From: an uncultured Glaciecola sp.
GTDB lineage: Bacteria; Pseudomonadota; Gammaproteobacteria; Enterobacterales; Alteromonadaceae
DNA length: 64,000 nucleotides
Direction: 5' to 3'
NCBI GenBank assembly: GCA_905479945.1
Contig: CAJQOP010000002.1
Location: forward strand, 1-64,000
Shown: positions 10,581 to 21,118 of the stretch, one piece after another
Numbering within the stretch: the first letter of the stretch is position 1
How the letters are laid out: the number at the start of each line of letters is the position of its first letter
Notes under the pieces: model-generated
The model's database searches: none
Told to the model about the DNA's origin: nothing
Seen by the model: only the letters and a program-made list of their open reading frames with translations
Made by a program: the position numbers and the translations under genes

Positions 10581-12533
10581 CTAGCTACTCTCAATCAGAG
10601 CATTTTTCAATGGTCCTAAATGTGCTTCAAAATTTTTCCATTGGTCCAGCCCAGAACGATAGATAGGTTGCCTGACTTGTTCAGAGCTAGGTGTTTTGAT
10701 AGTGCGCTCTGTTTTATGAAATTCGATACACTTTTGTTCAAATGGAAGTCCGCAGAAATCTAAAATTCGACGCACCTGTCCTTCCAAATCATCAATAACA
10801 TCCTCGTGCTGAACTCGCAACACGAATCCAGGTAGCACGCTGTCCCAATGATTCATTAACTCAACATAAGAGCTATAGTAGCGACCGATGTTCTCTAGTC
10901 CGTAAGTAAAATCCTGTCCGTCACCAAACAGCTGTTTAAATCCGCTAAAGCAGCATGCCATCGGGTGACGGCGGGCATCAATTACTTTTGCATTAGGAAG
11001 TATTAATTTAATCAATCCGATATGCAGGAAATTATTAGGCATTTTGTCGATAAAAAACGGCGCGCCGGCGCGGTAATCTTGCGTTTCCTTTAGAAATTGT
11101 TCACCAAAACGGGTGAAGTAGCTGTGTTTAAGCTCAGACAAAATCTGCGGATATTGGTTTGTTGGCCCCTGTAGTCTAGATGCTAAGCCTAGAATATTGT
11201 GCAGCTCCATGGTGCCATCAACTTGGGAATGAGACGCAAGGATTTGCTCCAACAAGGTCGAACCAGCGCGCGGCAAGCCGACGATGAAAATAGGATCGTC
11301 CCTTTGTTCTCCGACTTCCTTAAGACGTTTAAACAGATCAGGAGTACATGTTTCTATTTGTGCTGCTACCTGTCTCTCAAAAGCTTCTGGTTCATATTTG
11401 ATTTGCTGCTGCTTGGTTTGATTTCCCATAGCGTAATGATGAAATGCTTGATCAAATACAAGGCTATCCTCAAAGGCTTTACCAAGCGCAAAGTGAAGAT
11501 GGGTCTTGTCATCCATTGTGACTTCATCCTCGTTAACGAGTTTTTGCATTTGTGTTAACTCATTCTCACTAAAACGGTAGGTTTTGGTATTTGCTAAGCT
11601 CCAGTAAGCGTCACCAAATTCGGCTCTGTAATGATAGGCTTTTTGGTACGCCGCTATAGCCGCAGGCAGATCACCAGAGGCTTTTAGTGCATGCCCTAGT
11701 AACAGATGAATGCCGGGTTGATTGTCGTCTTGTTGCAAAAGTTGGTGGTAAAGACTTAGTGCATCTGGCACTTCTGAAAGTCCAAGCAATGCGCTGGCTT
11801 TTGCTGCAAGTAAAACAGGATTACTGGGGTAATGGGCAAGTAATTTATTGGCTAGCGCTTTTACATCTTTGAACTTTCCCATTTTGGCCAATAATTTAAG
11901 ATATTCCATACCGGCTGCTTTGTGGTCTGGGTATAGTTCGAGGCAGCTGGCGAGAAGAAACTCTGCTTCGCCATATATTTTCAATTGAATACCAATTTCT
12001 GCCAATAACAGCAATGCTTCGGGATGATGTTTATTGGTTTGTAAAAATTGGCGGCAGACTTGGTCTGCTTTGTGTAAATCGCCATCGAACATTAGGTCTC
12101 TGCCACCAAGCACATCTCTTGGCAACCCTTTCAAATAGTCTATTTGCGCTTTACTGATCTCCGCTGCCTGCGTGTTTCCCATTTGTATGTATAGCTTATG
12201 CAATGCTAGCCAACTGGCTAGCAGAGCTGGATTTCTTCTGGTCGCCTGATAAAAAGCTATGGCTGCATCTTTCTCATTAGCTCTGGCTGCGTAAATATGA
12301 CCCATTTCCTGATACGTACGGGCATGATCAGGATTTTCGCTTAGTAAGCGTTTCGCCGATTCCAAGCCTTTTTCAAACTGCTTATCCAAGCGGTATGCGA
12401 CTACAAGCAAGTAAAGCAACTCACTTACGTCATGTTTTTCATCAACCTTGTTTAACGCTTCTGTGCCAAGCGTAATGGCTTTAACAAACTGCGCCTGAGT
12501 AATGGCGTCTTTAATCGCTTTGATAATACTCAC
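10581..12533 (-). CDS. TPR-repeat sulfotransferase family protein
   Basis: Multiple TPR units, then sulfotransferase P-loop 'DPIFIVGLPRAGSTLLEQILASHSQVDG' and downstream 'VIDARRHPMACCFSGFKQLF'. Confidence 0.9.
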   Translation of the reverse strand: MSIIKAIKDAITQAQFVKAITLGTEALNKVDEKHDVSELLYLLVVAYRLDKQFEKGLESAKRLLSENPDHARTYQEMGHIYAARANEKDAAIAFYQATRRNPALLASWLALHKLYIQMGNTQAAEISKAQIDYLKGLPRDVLGGRDLMFDGDLHKADQVCRQFLQTNKHHPEALLLLAEIGIQLKIYGEAEFLLASCLELYPDHKAAGMEYLKLLAKMGKFKDVKALANKLLAHYPSNPVLLAAKASALLGLSEVPDALSLYHQLLQQDDNQPGIHLLLGHALKASGDLPAAIAAYQKAYHYRAEFGDAYWSLANTKTYRFSENELTQMQKLVNEDEVTMDDKTHLHFALGKAFEDSLVFDQAFHHYAMGNQTKQQQIKYEPEAFERQVAAQIETCTPDLFKRLKEVGEQRDDPIFIVGLPRAGSTLLEQILASHSQVDGTMELHNILGLASRLQGPTNQYPQILSELKHSYFTRFGEQFLKETQDYRAGAPFFIDKMPNNFLHIGLIKLILPNAKVIDARRHPMACCFSGFKQLFGDGQDFTYGLENIGRYYSSYVELMNHWDSVLPGFVLRVQHEDVIDDLEGQVRRILDFCGLPFEQKCIEFHKTERTIKTPSSEQVRQPIYRSGLDQWKNFEAHLGPLKNALIESS

Positions 12534-12595
12534 TATAGATTCACTTCCGTTTGTCTGATAAATCAGAGCTTATGTTACCGTTTGGCTATAAAAAT

Positions 12596-12627
12596 AAAAA
12601 AAGGGCAAACCATTATGGTTTGCCCCT
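12596..12627 (-). terminator. Rho-independent terminator for the TonB-dependent receptor gene
   Basis: Hairpin aggggcaaaccataatggtttgccct followed by a T-run, read on the minus strand. Confidence 0.8.
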
Positions 12628-12653
12628 CATATTAACACTTGTAGAGCTAAAGT

Positions 12654-15311
12654 TTAAAAGAAGTCGTAAGACAATCTAAGCCCAATAGTACGAGGTCGGT
12701 TGGTGACCACTTTAGGCGTAAACTGTTGATTATCTATATACAAAACAGCGCTCTTATCGAAAAGATTATCGATGTAAAGTTCTGCTTTCCAGTCATCTTT
12801 TGTCACACCAAAGGAGACATTAGCAATAGCATAACTGTCTTGAACATAACGTCCGCCTTTAAAGGTTTGGCCGTTAGAATCTGCATAAGTTACACCTTCG
12901 TAAACAGCTGCTTCTTCTTGAATCGTTAGTCCTGAACCTGTGCCGTAGACCAATCTTGTGGTGTCTTCTGTTACAAAAGCATCCATTGTCATGCCAGCCA
13001 AACGGTCACCAGTATACGAGATAGATCCGTTAACGTATCCAGTCATGTTATCTGGTAAATCATAATAGTAACGAGCACGGATGTTGCCTGAGAATTCAGC
13101 CGAGTAAGGTAGTCTGCTTCCTACGCTAGGGGCTATGCCCTGCAACTCAGGATTGATTCTAGTCAACTCTGTATCCAAAATGCTAAATGACGCATCAATG
13201 ATCAGATTATCGGTAGCCAACCATGTAATATCGGCATCCATTCCTTTAATCTCAGCATCACCTACGTTATCGGTAAATACTAGGAAACTGATATTGGTAG
13301 GGTCGAATCGAGAGGTTTGTAAGTCAGTTATGTCAGAGTAATAAGCAGTCGCATTGACGCGTAGTATGCCGTCTAAAAAGTCACCCTTTATTCCTAGCTC
13401 ATAATTGTCCAGTGTATCAGTCAAAGAATATACTGGAATACGGAAGCCTTCAAACGCGCCAGTTTGGTTAGTTGCCTGACCACCTCCAACACGGTTAGTC
13501 ACTGGAGGACGGAAACCTTCTGAATATGTTGCAAATACTAATACGTCATCGTTCACTTTCCAATCGATAGACGCTTTTAAGATAATGTCATCGACGGTCA
13601 GAACTCCTGAGTCGTCCAACAAATCTACTTCCAGCTGACCGTTCGCAATGGCTTGCTGAATAAGAGCTGGATCTTCGCCTACTGCGGTAAGTTCACCAGG
13701 ATCTAAGGTACCGAAGGCACCAACTCGACGGCTTACGTCAACCGTAGTTGTAGAGCCTTTGAAAGTATCTTCAATTTCGTACCAACGTGCGCCCAAAGTT
13801 GCTGTTACAGAGTCCGTTAGATCATATTCAAACTGTCCAAATAATGCAATTTGGTCAATGGTATGAGTTACGTCATTGACGAAACTTACTTCAGACTCAA
13901 AAGGACCACCATTAGTATTTATGCCTTCTGTACCAACAGTTGTGCGACCCAAGTCTGTGAAAAAGCCAAGCTCTGTATTAGCAATCTGAAATTTACCAAC
14001 AGACGAAAGATCCTGTGAGTCATAGAAAACACCAGCAGTAACACGCCAATCATTATCGGTTGAGGTATTAAATCTCAGCTCATGTGTTGTGCGTGAAGTG
14101 CTAGTTTCTTCTTTATAAAATTTAGTTGGGTCTAGGCATCGCTCATCAGCGGGAGTAGCTGCTTCATAATGGTTACATACGTAATATGCTGAAAACAATC
14201 CGCCGTTGGTGTAACCGGTGTAGTCGATTGTTGAATCAATCTCTCGACTCAAGTAACCACCAGTGTAAACAACATCAAGTTTCTCTAAACGTCCTTCTAA
14301 GGTCCAAGTCGTTAAGCCAAACTCATCATCGTTATCTTCTGGTACGAAGCGATTAGTTGAGCTTTCGCCTGCCAAGTTAGGATCGTAAGAGAACACGCCT
14401 TCAGTTTCTAGGGTCTGTTGTGTGTGCTGAACTAAGAGGTTCCAATCATCATTAATAATATAAGACACACCAAAACGAACACCCGCATACATTGCGTCAT
14501 TCGCGTCTTCTTCAACTAAAGTGTCGTTTTTAGGAGCTACAACAGGTGTGTTAGCAGGGTCGCTTAATACGCCACCGGAAATTCTATCAATCACGATAGC
14601 ACTGCCACCAAATCCGCCATTTGCAGGATCATTAAGAATGTTATCTATCCATCCGCCTTGATGCTCATTATAAGCTGCTACGCGGATCGCTAAATCGTCC
14701 GTTAGGGCGAAGTTCATAAATGCTTCTACTGTATTGCTCATTTCGCCGCCTTTGGTGAACGCAACGTTAGTATCTACACCAGCAGAAAAATTGTCGTGAT
14801 CAGGCTTTTTGGTAATCAGCCTAACTGTACCAGACTGAGAACTCGCACCAAAAAGCGTACCTTGCGGACCAGGAAGAACTTCAACTCGTTCCATGTCAGT
14901 GGCAAAAATGTCAAGGTTTCGTCCCTGCATTGAAACAGGTTGTTCGTCTAGGTAGAACGCAACAGATGGTTGAAGAGCCTGCACAGAAGATACTGCAATA
15001 TTAGTTTGTGAGGTAGCAGCACCACGAATGTAAATCTCGTTTTGCCCAGGGCCTGTGCCTTGAAAAACTACGTTAGGTAAAAATTCAACGTAGTCTTGGA
15101 AATTGTCTACACCTAAGTTCTCAAGAGCTTCGCCATTTAATGCAGTGACAGTCATCGGGACGTCTTGAATGGATTCAGTTCGTTTTGTTGACGTAACTTG
15201 TATAGTTTCGATTACTGCTTTGCCTGCTTCTTTGCTTGTTTCTTCCTGAGCATAGACAGGGCTGGTAGCTAATGCTGCAAGCACCGCATAATTCAGCTTA
15301 GTTCTTTTCAT
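12654..15311 (-). CDS. TonB-dependent outer membrane receptor
   Basis: Likely start at 15311 (MKRTKLNYAVLAALATSPVYAQ). TonB-box-like ETIQVTSTKRTESIQDVPMTVTAL, plug motif 'VEVLPGPQGTLFGASSQSGTVRLITKKP', C-terminal beta-barrel ending in F. Confidence 0.92.
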   Translation of the reverse strand: MKRTKLNYAVLAALATSPVYAQEETSKEAGKAVIETIQVTSTKRTESIQDVPMTVTALNGEALENLGVDNFQDYVEFLPNVVFQGTGPGQNEIYIRGAATSQTNIAVSSVQALQPSVAFYLDEQPVSMQGRNLDIFATDMERVEVLPGPQGTLFGASSQSGTVRLITKKPDHDNFSAGVDTNVAFTKGGEMSNTVEAFMNFALTDDLAIRVAAYNEHQGGWIDNILNDPANGGFGGSAIVIDRISGGVLSDPANTPVVAPKNDTLVEEDANDAMYAGVRFGVSYIINDDWNLLVQHTQQTLETEGVFSYDPNLAGESSTNRFVPEDNDDEFGLTTWTLEGRLEKLDVVYTGGYLSREIDSTIDYTGYTNGGLFSAYYVCNHYEAATPADERCLDPTKFYKEETSTSRTTHELRFNTSTDNDWRVTAGVFYDSQDLSSVGKFQIANTELGFFTDLGRTTVGTEGINTNGGPFESEVSFVNDVTHTIDQIALFGQFEYDLTDSVTATLGARWYEIEDTFKGSTTTVDVSRRVGAFGTLDPGELTAVGEDPALIQQAIANGQLEVDLLDDSGVLTVDDIILKASIDWKVNDDVLVFATYSEGFRPPVTNRVGGGQATNQTGAFEGFRIPVYSLTDTLDNYELGIKGDFLDGILRVNATAYYSDITDLQTSRFDPTNISFLVFTDNVGDAEIKGMDADITWLATDNLIIDASFSILDTELTRINPELQGIAPSVGSRLPYSAEFSGNIRARYYYDLPDNMTGYVNGSISYTGDRLAGMTMDAFVTEDTTRLVYGTGSGLTIQEEAAVYEGVTYADSNGQTFKGGRYVQDSYAIANVSFGVTKDDWKAELYIDNLFDKSAVLYIDNQQFTPKVVTNRPRTIGLRLSYDFF

Positions 15312-15743
15312 GTGACAGTTGGCCTTGTGTGACTTAGTGTTTAATAGATGGAGTCGATCTTGTTCTAATCGTATACGATCATAATGAAATCCAGTCAAAG
15401 TGCAAATTAGATTCAGTACTAATTATTGATATGCCATGGTATATTGTTTTTTCACGCTCAAAAAAGTAGCTTTAAAACTTCATTATTAATATTTAAATCA
15501 ATGATTTATGCTGATTTGTTTGAGTTTTTTTGTCAAAAAAAAATAAACGTGAGTTAATTTATTCAGTCCTATTAATTTAATTAGTGATCTAATTATTAGT
15601 GTAGGTATTTTAAACCCGATGCTAATGCTTTATATTGCTCTGTGTATCCGATTAAAGGGATGGCTACTAACAGCTTAAGCGCCGGTTCTGTTAGTGCAAA
15701 GCATAAGTAATATGCAGGCCAATTAGTACTTCGCCTCAGGAAC

Positions 15744-15839
15744 GCCCAGCTCAAGTAGTGCTCAGCCTAACTCGTGCTCAGCTTAACTCGTGCTCAGCTT
15801 AACTAATGACCAGTTTAATTAATGCACAGCTTTTTAAAT
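15744..15839 (+). repeat. Degenerate 16-bp tandem repeat array (about 6 units, consensus gctcagcttaactcgt)
   Basis: Units at 15744, 15760, 15776, 15792, 15808 and 15824. The middle three are nearly identical; outer units are diverged. Confidence 0.75.
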
Positions 15840-15855
15840 CAAGGGACCACTCTTA

Positions 15856-17823
15856 GTGAATAACAAAAATACCGCCAGCCTCAATGCAAAGGTCTTTTAT
15901 CCATCCTCTTTCGCTATTGTTGTCTTACTTATATTCGCACTGTGGGCACCAGAAACTGCCGACACATTCTTTAAACATGTGCAGCACTCCATTGTTGAAA
16001 ATGGCAGTTGGTTTTATGTGCTGAGCGTGGCCATCATATTGGCATTTGTGTTGTATTTAGGCTTTTCGCGCTTTGGTAGAATTCGTCTTGGGCCTGATCA
16101 TGCTTTACCCGATTACTCTTTAGCATCTTGGTTATCAATGCTGTTTGCTGCAGGAATGGGCATCGGTTTAATGTTTTTTGGTGTTGCCGAGCCCATGATG
16201 CATTATCTTGCACCTCCAACAGCCGAAGCAGGAAGTGTCGAGGCGGTGCGAGAAGCAATGAAAATGACCTTTTTCCACTGGGGATTTCATGCTTGGGCAA
16301 TTTATGCTGTGGTAGCACTGATCCTAGCCTACTTCAGCTTCAGACATGATCTACCGCTAACATTGAGATCGGCATTGTACCCACTTATTGGTGACAAAAT
16401 ACACGGTTGGGCGGGTCACACTGTCGATACGTTTGCGGTTATTAGCACCATATTTGGTATTGCAACGTCACTTGGCCTTGGTGCCTCACAAATTAATTCT
16501 GGCTTGGGCTATTTATTCGGCGTCGAGATAAGTAACACTAATCAAATTTTACTAATGGTAGGAATTGTCACGTTAGCAGTATTATCCGTTGTATCAGGCT
16601 TGGATAAGGGTATTCGACGTTTATCTGAACTTAACATGGTGCTGGCGATAGCACTCTTAGTCCTTATCTTAATATTGGGGCCAACTGTATTCCTGCTCAA
16701 AGCTTACTTGCAGAATACTGGGGAATACATATCAGATATCGTTAGAAACACCTTTAATTTATTCGCTTATGAAAAAACTGAGTGGTTAGGCGGTTGGACT
16801 ATTTTTTATTGGGGGTGGTGGTTAGCCTGGGCTCCGTTTGTTGGTTTATTTATCGCCCGGATTTCTAGAGGCCGGACTATTAGAGAGTTTGTGATGGGCG
16901 TACTCATTATTCCCACGGCATTCACTCTGCTCTGGATGACGGTTTTTGGAAACTCTGCCATCGAGTTGGTGTTTAACCAAGGACAAGTAAACTTAGGTGA
17001 AATGGTCAATGAGAATACATCTGTTGCACTTTTTGCGTTTCTTGAATACTTTCCAATGTCAGGTGTACTGACGTTTATCGCGATCGCAATGGTCGTTATA
17101 TTTTTTGTGACTTCCTGTGACTCGGGAGCCATGGTGGTCGATATGTTGTGCTCCTATGGTAATAATAATACACCGGTTTGGCAGCGTATATATTGGGCTG
17201 TTGGCGTGGGAGTGGTTGCCGCTGTGTTACTTGGCGCAGGCGGACTTGAAGCACTTCAAACTATGACGATTGCATCTGCACTGCCCTTTGCAGTTATACT
17301 GCTGCTATCTCTGGTGGGCTTAGTCAAAGCTCTACGTATTGAAGATTATAAACGTGAAAGTTTGCAAAACAATGCAATACCGTCACAACCTGACAGTCAT
17401 TCTGAAGGGTGGCGCGAGAGATTACAAAATATCGTTAATTTCCCTAATGCTAAGACAGTTGAGGCCTTTATAGATAAGATCGTGTCACCCGCGTTTGAGT
17501 CTGTCTCTCAAGAATTACAAGCCAACGAGATTGAAGTGGTGATAGTGCGCACTCAACGTGGTAGTGAAATTCATATCAAACATGGTGAGGAACAAGAGTT
17601 TGTTTATGGCGTGCACAGGATAAAACATCTGCAACCGGAGTTTGCTTCGTCTGATATGGATGTAATCGACAGTGATGATGAGCTGACTTATTATCGCGCA
17701 GAAATACATTTAAGCGAAGGTGGGCAGGATTACGACATTATGGGCTGGTCAAAACTGGCTGTGATCAATGATGTAATTGATCAGTATCACAAACACCTGC
17801 ATTTTCTACATTTGATGCGCTAG
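15856..17823 (+). CDS. BCCT family betaine/carnitine/choline transporter (BetT-like)
   Basis: 'MGIGLMFFGVAEPMMHY', 'WTIFYWGWWLAWAPFVGLFIARISRGRTIREF', 'VVDMLCSYGN', and a long cytoplasmic C-terminal tail as in BetT. GTG start. Confidence 0.92.
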   Translation: MNNKNTASLNAKVFYPSSFAIVVLLIFALWAPETADTFFKHVQHSIVENGSWFYVLSVAIILAFVLYLGFSRFGRIRLGPDHALPDYSLASWLSMLFAAGMGIGLMFFGVAEPMMHYLAPPTAEAGSVEAVREAMKMTFFHWGFHAWAIYAVVALILAYFSFRHDLPLTLRSALYPLIGDKIHGWAGHTVDTFAVISTIFGIATSLGLGASQINSGLGYLFGVEISNTNQILLMVGIVTLAVLSVVSGLDKGIRRLSELNMVLAIALLVLILILGPTVFLLKAYLQNTGEYISDIVRNTFNLFAYEKTEWLGGWTIFYWGWWLAWAPFVGLFIARISRGRTIREFVMGVLIIPTAFTLLWMTVFGNSAIELVFNQGQVNLGEMVNENTSVALFAFLEYFPMSGVLTFIAIAMVVIFFVTSCDSGAMVVDMLCSYGNNNTPVWQRIYWAVGVGVVAAVLLGAGGLEALQTMTIASALPFAVILLLSLVGLVKALRIEDYKRESLQNNAIPSQPDSHSEGWRERLQNIVNFPNAKTVEAFIDKIVSPAFESVSQELQANEIEVVIVRTQRGSEIHIKHGEEQEFVYGVHRIKHLQPEFASSDMDVIDSDDELTYYRAEIHLSEGGQDYDIMGWSKLAVINDVIDQYHKHLHFLHLMR

Positions 17824-18030
17824 TTGTAAGAAGGCCTTGCCTAATTCAAGCCCTAGCATGTTAATGTCATTGCGCGCTATTAGCATCGTGACGCTAGGGT
17901 TTACCTACTTTTAACAGTCAGCTGTTTCGATGCCAACTTCTGGCTGAGCATTATTGCTTACGGACAAGCGCGAATGAAGTAGCTGGGTGCGATATCACCC
18001 AACTACCATGACTTTATTATGAAGTGAGCG

Positions 18031-19188
18031 CTAAGCCGCAGCGTCGTCCAAAATTGCCCGAGCTACTTCTGGAGTAATGTCTTTGTGTTCGCCAATAGCA
18101 GTTAAATTGTGCTTTATTAGCTGTGCGATTAAACCATCAACTGCCTCAGGCCCAATGCCGTAGCCGGCTAGTTTTGTTGGTACGCCCATAGTTTCAAAGA
18201 ATTCAGCCGTTTTGGCTATTGCTTGTTCAATCACTACGTCGTCTGAAGCGTCATTTATGCCCCACACACGTCGACCGTATTGAGCAATTTTATTGGCTTT
18301 AGTATCACGTTTGTGATGCATTAATGAGGGTAAAACGATGGCTAGTGTTTGTGCATGGTCTAAGCCATGCAATGCCGTAATCTCATGGCCGATAGCATGC
18401 GTTGCCCAGTCTTGCGGAACGCCCACACCAATCAGACCATTTAGCGCCATTGTCGCGGCCCACATAATGTTTGCTCTAACGTCATAGTCAGTTGGGTTGC
18501 TTAAGGCCTTAGGCCCTTCCTGTATTAATGTGCATAACAAACTCTCTGCAAACCTTTCTTGTACAGGTGCATTAACATCGTACGTCAAGTATTGTTCCAT
18601 AGTATGAACAAATGCATCGACTACGCCATTTGCGACTTGTCGTTCAGGAAGTGAAAATGTTACTTCAGGGTCAAGAATGGCTGTTTTGGGATAGACTAAT
18701 GGACTTGCGAAAGGCAGTTTCTCTTGAGTACTGCGTTTAGTTACTACTGAATTGCCATTACTTTCTGTGCCTGTGGCAGGCAAAGTCAAAATGCACGAAA
18801 TAGGTAGGGCTGAGCGGACTTTTGCGCCTTTGGCTAAAATATCCCAAGGATCGCCATCAAATGGCACTGCAGCAGCAACAAACTTTGCGCCATCGATAAC
18901 GCTACCGCCTCCAACTGCCAGAATATAATCGACTTTTTCCTCTTTCACCAATGCAATTGCCTTAGTTAAGGTTTCGATAGAAGGGTTGGGTTCTACACCG
19001 GAAAATTCGACAATTTGATGCTCTGATAGGGCGTCCATAACTTGCGCATATACGCCATTTTTCTTAATGGATCCGCCGCCATACATCAAAAGAACCTTAT
19101 GGTTTGTTGCTATTTCTCGCTTTATTTTCTTTATTTGGCCCTTACCAAAGATGATTTTTGTCGGGTTACTGAATTCAAAATTGAGCAT
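18031..19188 (-). CDS. Iron-containing alcohol dehydrogenase (YqhD/BDH-like)
   Basis: 'MLNFEFSNPTKIIFGKGQIKKI', 'VDYILAVGGGSVIDGAKFVAAA', 'LPATGTESNGNSVVT', metal-ligand region 'HAIGHEITALHGLDHAQTLAIVLPSLM'. Confidence 0.9.
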   Translation of the reverse strand: MLNFEFSNPTKIIFGKGQIKKIKREIATNHKVLLMYGGGSIKKNGVYAQVMDALSEHQIVEFSGVEPNPSIETLTKAIALVKEEKVDYILAVGGGSVIDGAKFVAAAVPFDGDPWDILAKGAKVRSALPISCILTLPATGTESNGNSVVTKRSTQEKLPFASPLVYPKTAILDPEVTFSLPERQVANGVVDAFVHTMEQYLTYDVNAPVQERFAESLLCTLIQEGPKALSNPTDYDVRANIMWAATMALNGLIGVGVPQDWATHAIGHEITALHGLDHAQTLAIVLPSLMHHKRDTKANKIAQYGRRVWGINDASDDVVIEQAIAKTAEFFETMGVPTKLAGYGIGPEAVDGLIAQLIKHNLTAIGEHKDITPEVARAILDDAAA

Positions 19189-19505
19189 GAAATGTCCTTA
19201 GTTTTTGTTTGGAAGGCTTGCTATACCTAGCCTTGTCATTAAAGGTAAGTAACTGTATGCCGATTTATACGTATGAGTTGCGCAACGGATTGTTGCTATT
19301 TACATACCTAATGACTAAACGCGATCACATACAATCATTTAACAATAAAAGCGATTGAAAAGCTTAAGAGAATTTTTTCAGCGTCGATAAACATGACATG
19401 GTGCGTATAACAACGCTTACGTTTAGTTTAATACGTTACCGACGTTGGTGCATCTCTTTCACTCTTTTCAGTATATCGGAAACAACCAATAGGCACGAAT
19501 TACTT

Positions 19506-20507
19506 ATGCGTTTGAGTTGGCGACAGCTTATCAGATCAAAACTAAGAGGGAAGTCATCGTACTTCTCCATAGGGATCGCTTTTTCAGGTGAAAGTGTGAT
19601 GTTATGCGCTTTGCAAAAAGAAGGTGATGAATTGAAGTGGGTTTTAGATGCCAGCTTTAGTCACACTAATTGGCAAAGTCAGCTTGCGGAGTATGTCAAA
19701 CGTCACAAGCTTGGGAATACCGATTGCTATGTATCGTTAACTTCTCATTGGTATCAATTACTTCAATTGGATCAACCAAAAGTGCCTGAAGATGAAATTT
19801 ATGCTGCCATTGCATGGCCTCTAAATGATTTGCTTCCGCCTAATACCGAATACGTATACGACTATCTGAATCCGCCAGCACAAGCCGCGGGTCAAGCAAA
19901 GCTGAGTGTTGTTGCGATCCCACACAAAGATATAGAGCGGATCAGCAAAGGCATTTACAACGCTGAGTTAAGCCTTAAAAACATTTCTATTGAAGAAACT
20001 GCGTCAGTAGAGTTAACGCCTGAATCTGACGACGCAGTAATGAGCTTAGTGCAGGAGCATGGCGAAGAAATTGTACTTAACATAGTGAAAGGCAATCAGT
20101 TGTATTTTACTCGAAGGCTCAAAGGTTTCGAAAATTTAGGAAGTTACAGCGAGAACGAGCTGTCCATGGGTATTACTGAATCTTTGTGTGTTCAAATTCA
20201 ACGCTCAATGGATTACTTTGAGAGCCAACTACGACAGTCACCTGTTCGAAAAGTGCTATTGAAGCTTGATACTCCCTTGGCCGATGAGTTGGCTAGCCAA
20301 ATACAAGGAAATATGGGATTGCCCGTTAACCCGTTTGAACCACTAATAATTTGTGGTTCAGGTTTCAACTTTAAAATGGCCAGTTTCTCCTGCTTGGGCG
20401 CAGCTTACATAAAACACGCGAATGCCGCTCAATCACACCTTAAAACTAAATCAGCTAAAGACAAAGCCGCAAGCAGCGGTGCTAGTTCAGCAGAGGTGTC
20501 GTCATGA
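19506..20507 (+). CDS. mshI: MSHA biogenesis protein MshI (PilM-like)
   Basis: Likely start 19506 (MRLSWRQLIRSKL). First gene of the msh cluster; PilM-like actin fold segment. Confidence 0.8.
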   Translation: MRLSWRQLIRSKLRGKSSYFSIGIAFSGESVMLCALQKEGDELKWVLDASFSHTNWQSQLAEYVKRHKLGNTDCYVSLTSHWYQLLQLDQPKVPEDEIYAAIAWPLNDLLPPNTEYVYDYLNPPAQAAGQAKLSVVAIPHKDIERISKGIYNAELSLKNISIEETASVELTPESDDAVMSLVQEHGEEIVLNIVKGNQLYFTRRLKGFENLGSYSENELSMGITESLCVQIQRSMDYFESQLRQSPVRKVLLKLDTPLADELASQIQGNMGLPVNPFEPLIICGSGFNFKMASFSCLGAAYIKHANAAQSHLKTKSAKDKAASSGASSAEVSS

Positions 20508-21118
20508 AGACACGTTTTAACCTCTATCGCGACGAATTCAAACCTAAATTTGTATGGGTTTCAGCAAACAACACTTTTGTGTTTGGCGTTATTGCACTGA
20601 TTACTATGGCGGCTATATATTTTGGTATTTGGCAAGGCCAACAAACCCAGAAGCAAGAATTAGCGCAAGTGCAAAGCAGTATTGAAGCCAAACAACGAGA
20701 TTTAGATGAGCTGACTAAACAGTTGGCTCTGCGTACAAAAGATCCTGTGTTGCTAGCGAAACTCTCACAGCAAAAAATGAGGCTTTCTACTGCAAAACAC
20801 TTAGCTGAAAAGCTAGACAGCTTAAGTAAGCTTCAGGAGAGACCGTTTTCATCTGCTCTCGACTCTTTTGCTGAGATTAACAATAGCAATGTTTGGTTAA
20901 CATCGTTTATGGTTAACGATAAGCGAATCTTAATTGAAGGCAACATCAGCGAGCCTGGCGCACTGCCGGTTTGGTTAAAGTCGATTGGTAAAACTGACTT
21001 CTTTAATAATCGTGATTTTGGTGCAGCCACGGTTTTCAGAACAGAAGAGCAACTTAGCTTTACCATTGAGAGTAAAGAGCAGACTGCGTCTCAAGACATG
21101 GAGATAACTAATGAGTAG
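20504..21118 (+). CDS. MSHA biogenesis protein MshI2 (PilN-like)
   Basis: Short cytoplasmic N-terminus, one TM helix, coiled coil; position between mshI and mshJ. Confidence 0.75.
   Translation: MKTRFNLYRDEFKPKFVWVSANNTFVFGVIALITMAAIYFGIWQGQQTQKQELAQVQSSIEAKQRDLDELTKQLALRTKDPVLLAKLSQQKMRLSTAKHLAEKLDSLSKLQERPFSSALDSFAEINNSNVWLTSFMVNDKRILIEGNISEPGALPVWLKSIGKTDFFNNRDFGAATVFRTEEQLSFTIESKEQTASQDMEITNE

Noticed and set aside
17981-18005. Hairpin agctgggtgcgatatcacccaact near the end of the alcohol dehydrogenase gene
   Set aside because: Stem is plausible but no T-tract follows on either strand; too weak to call a terminator.
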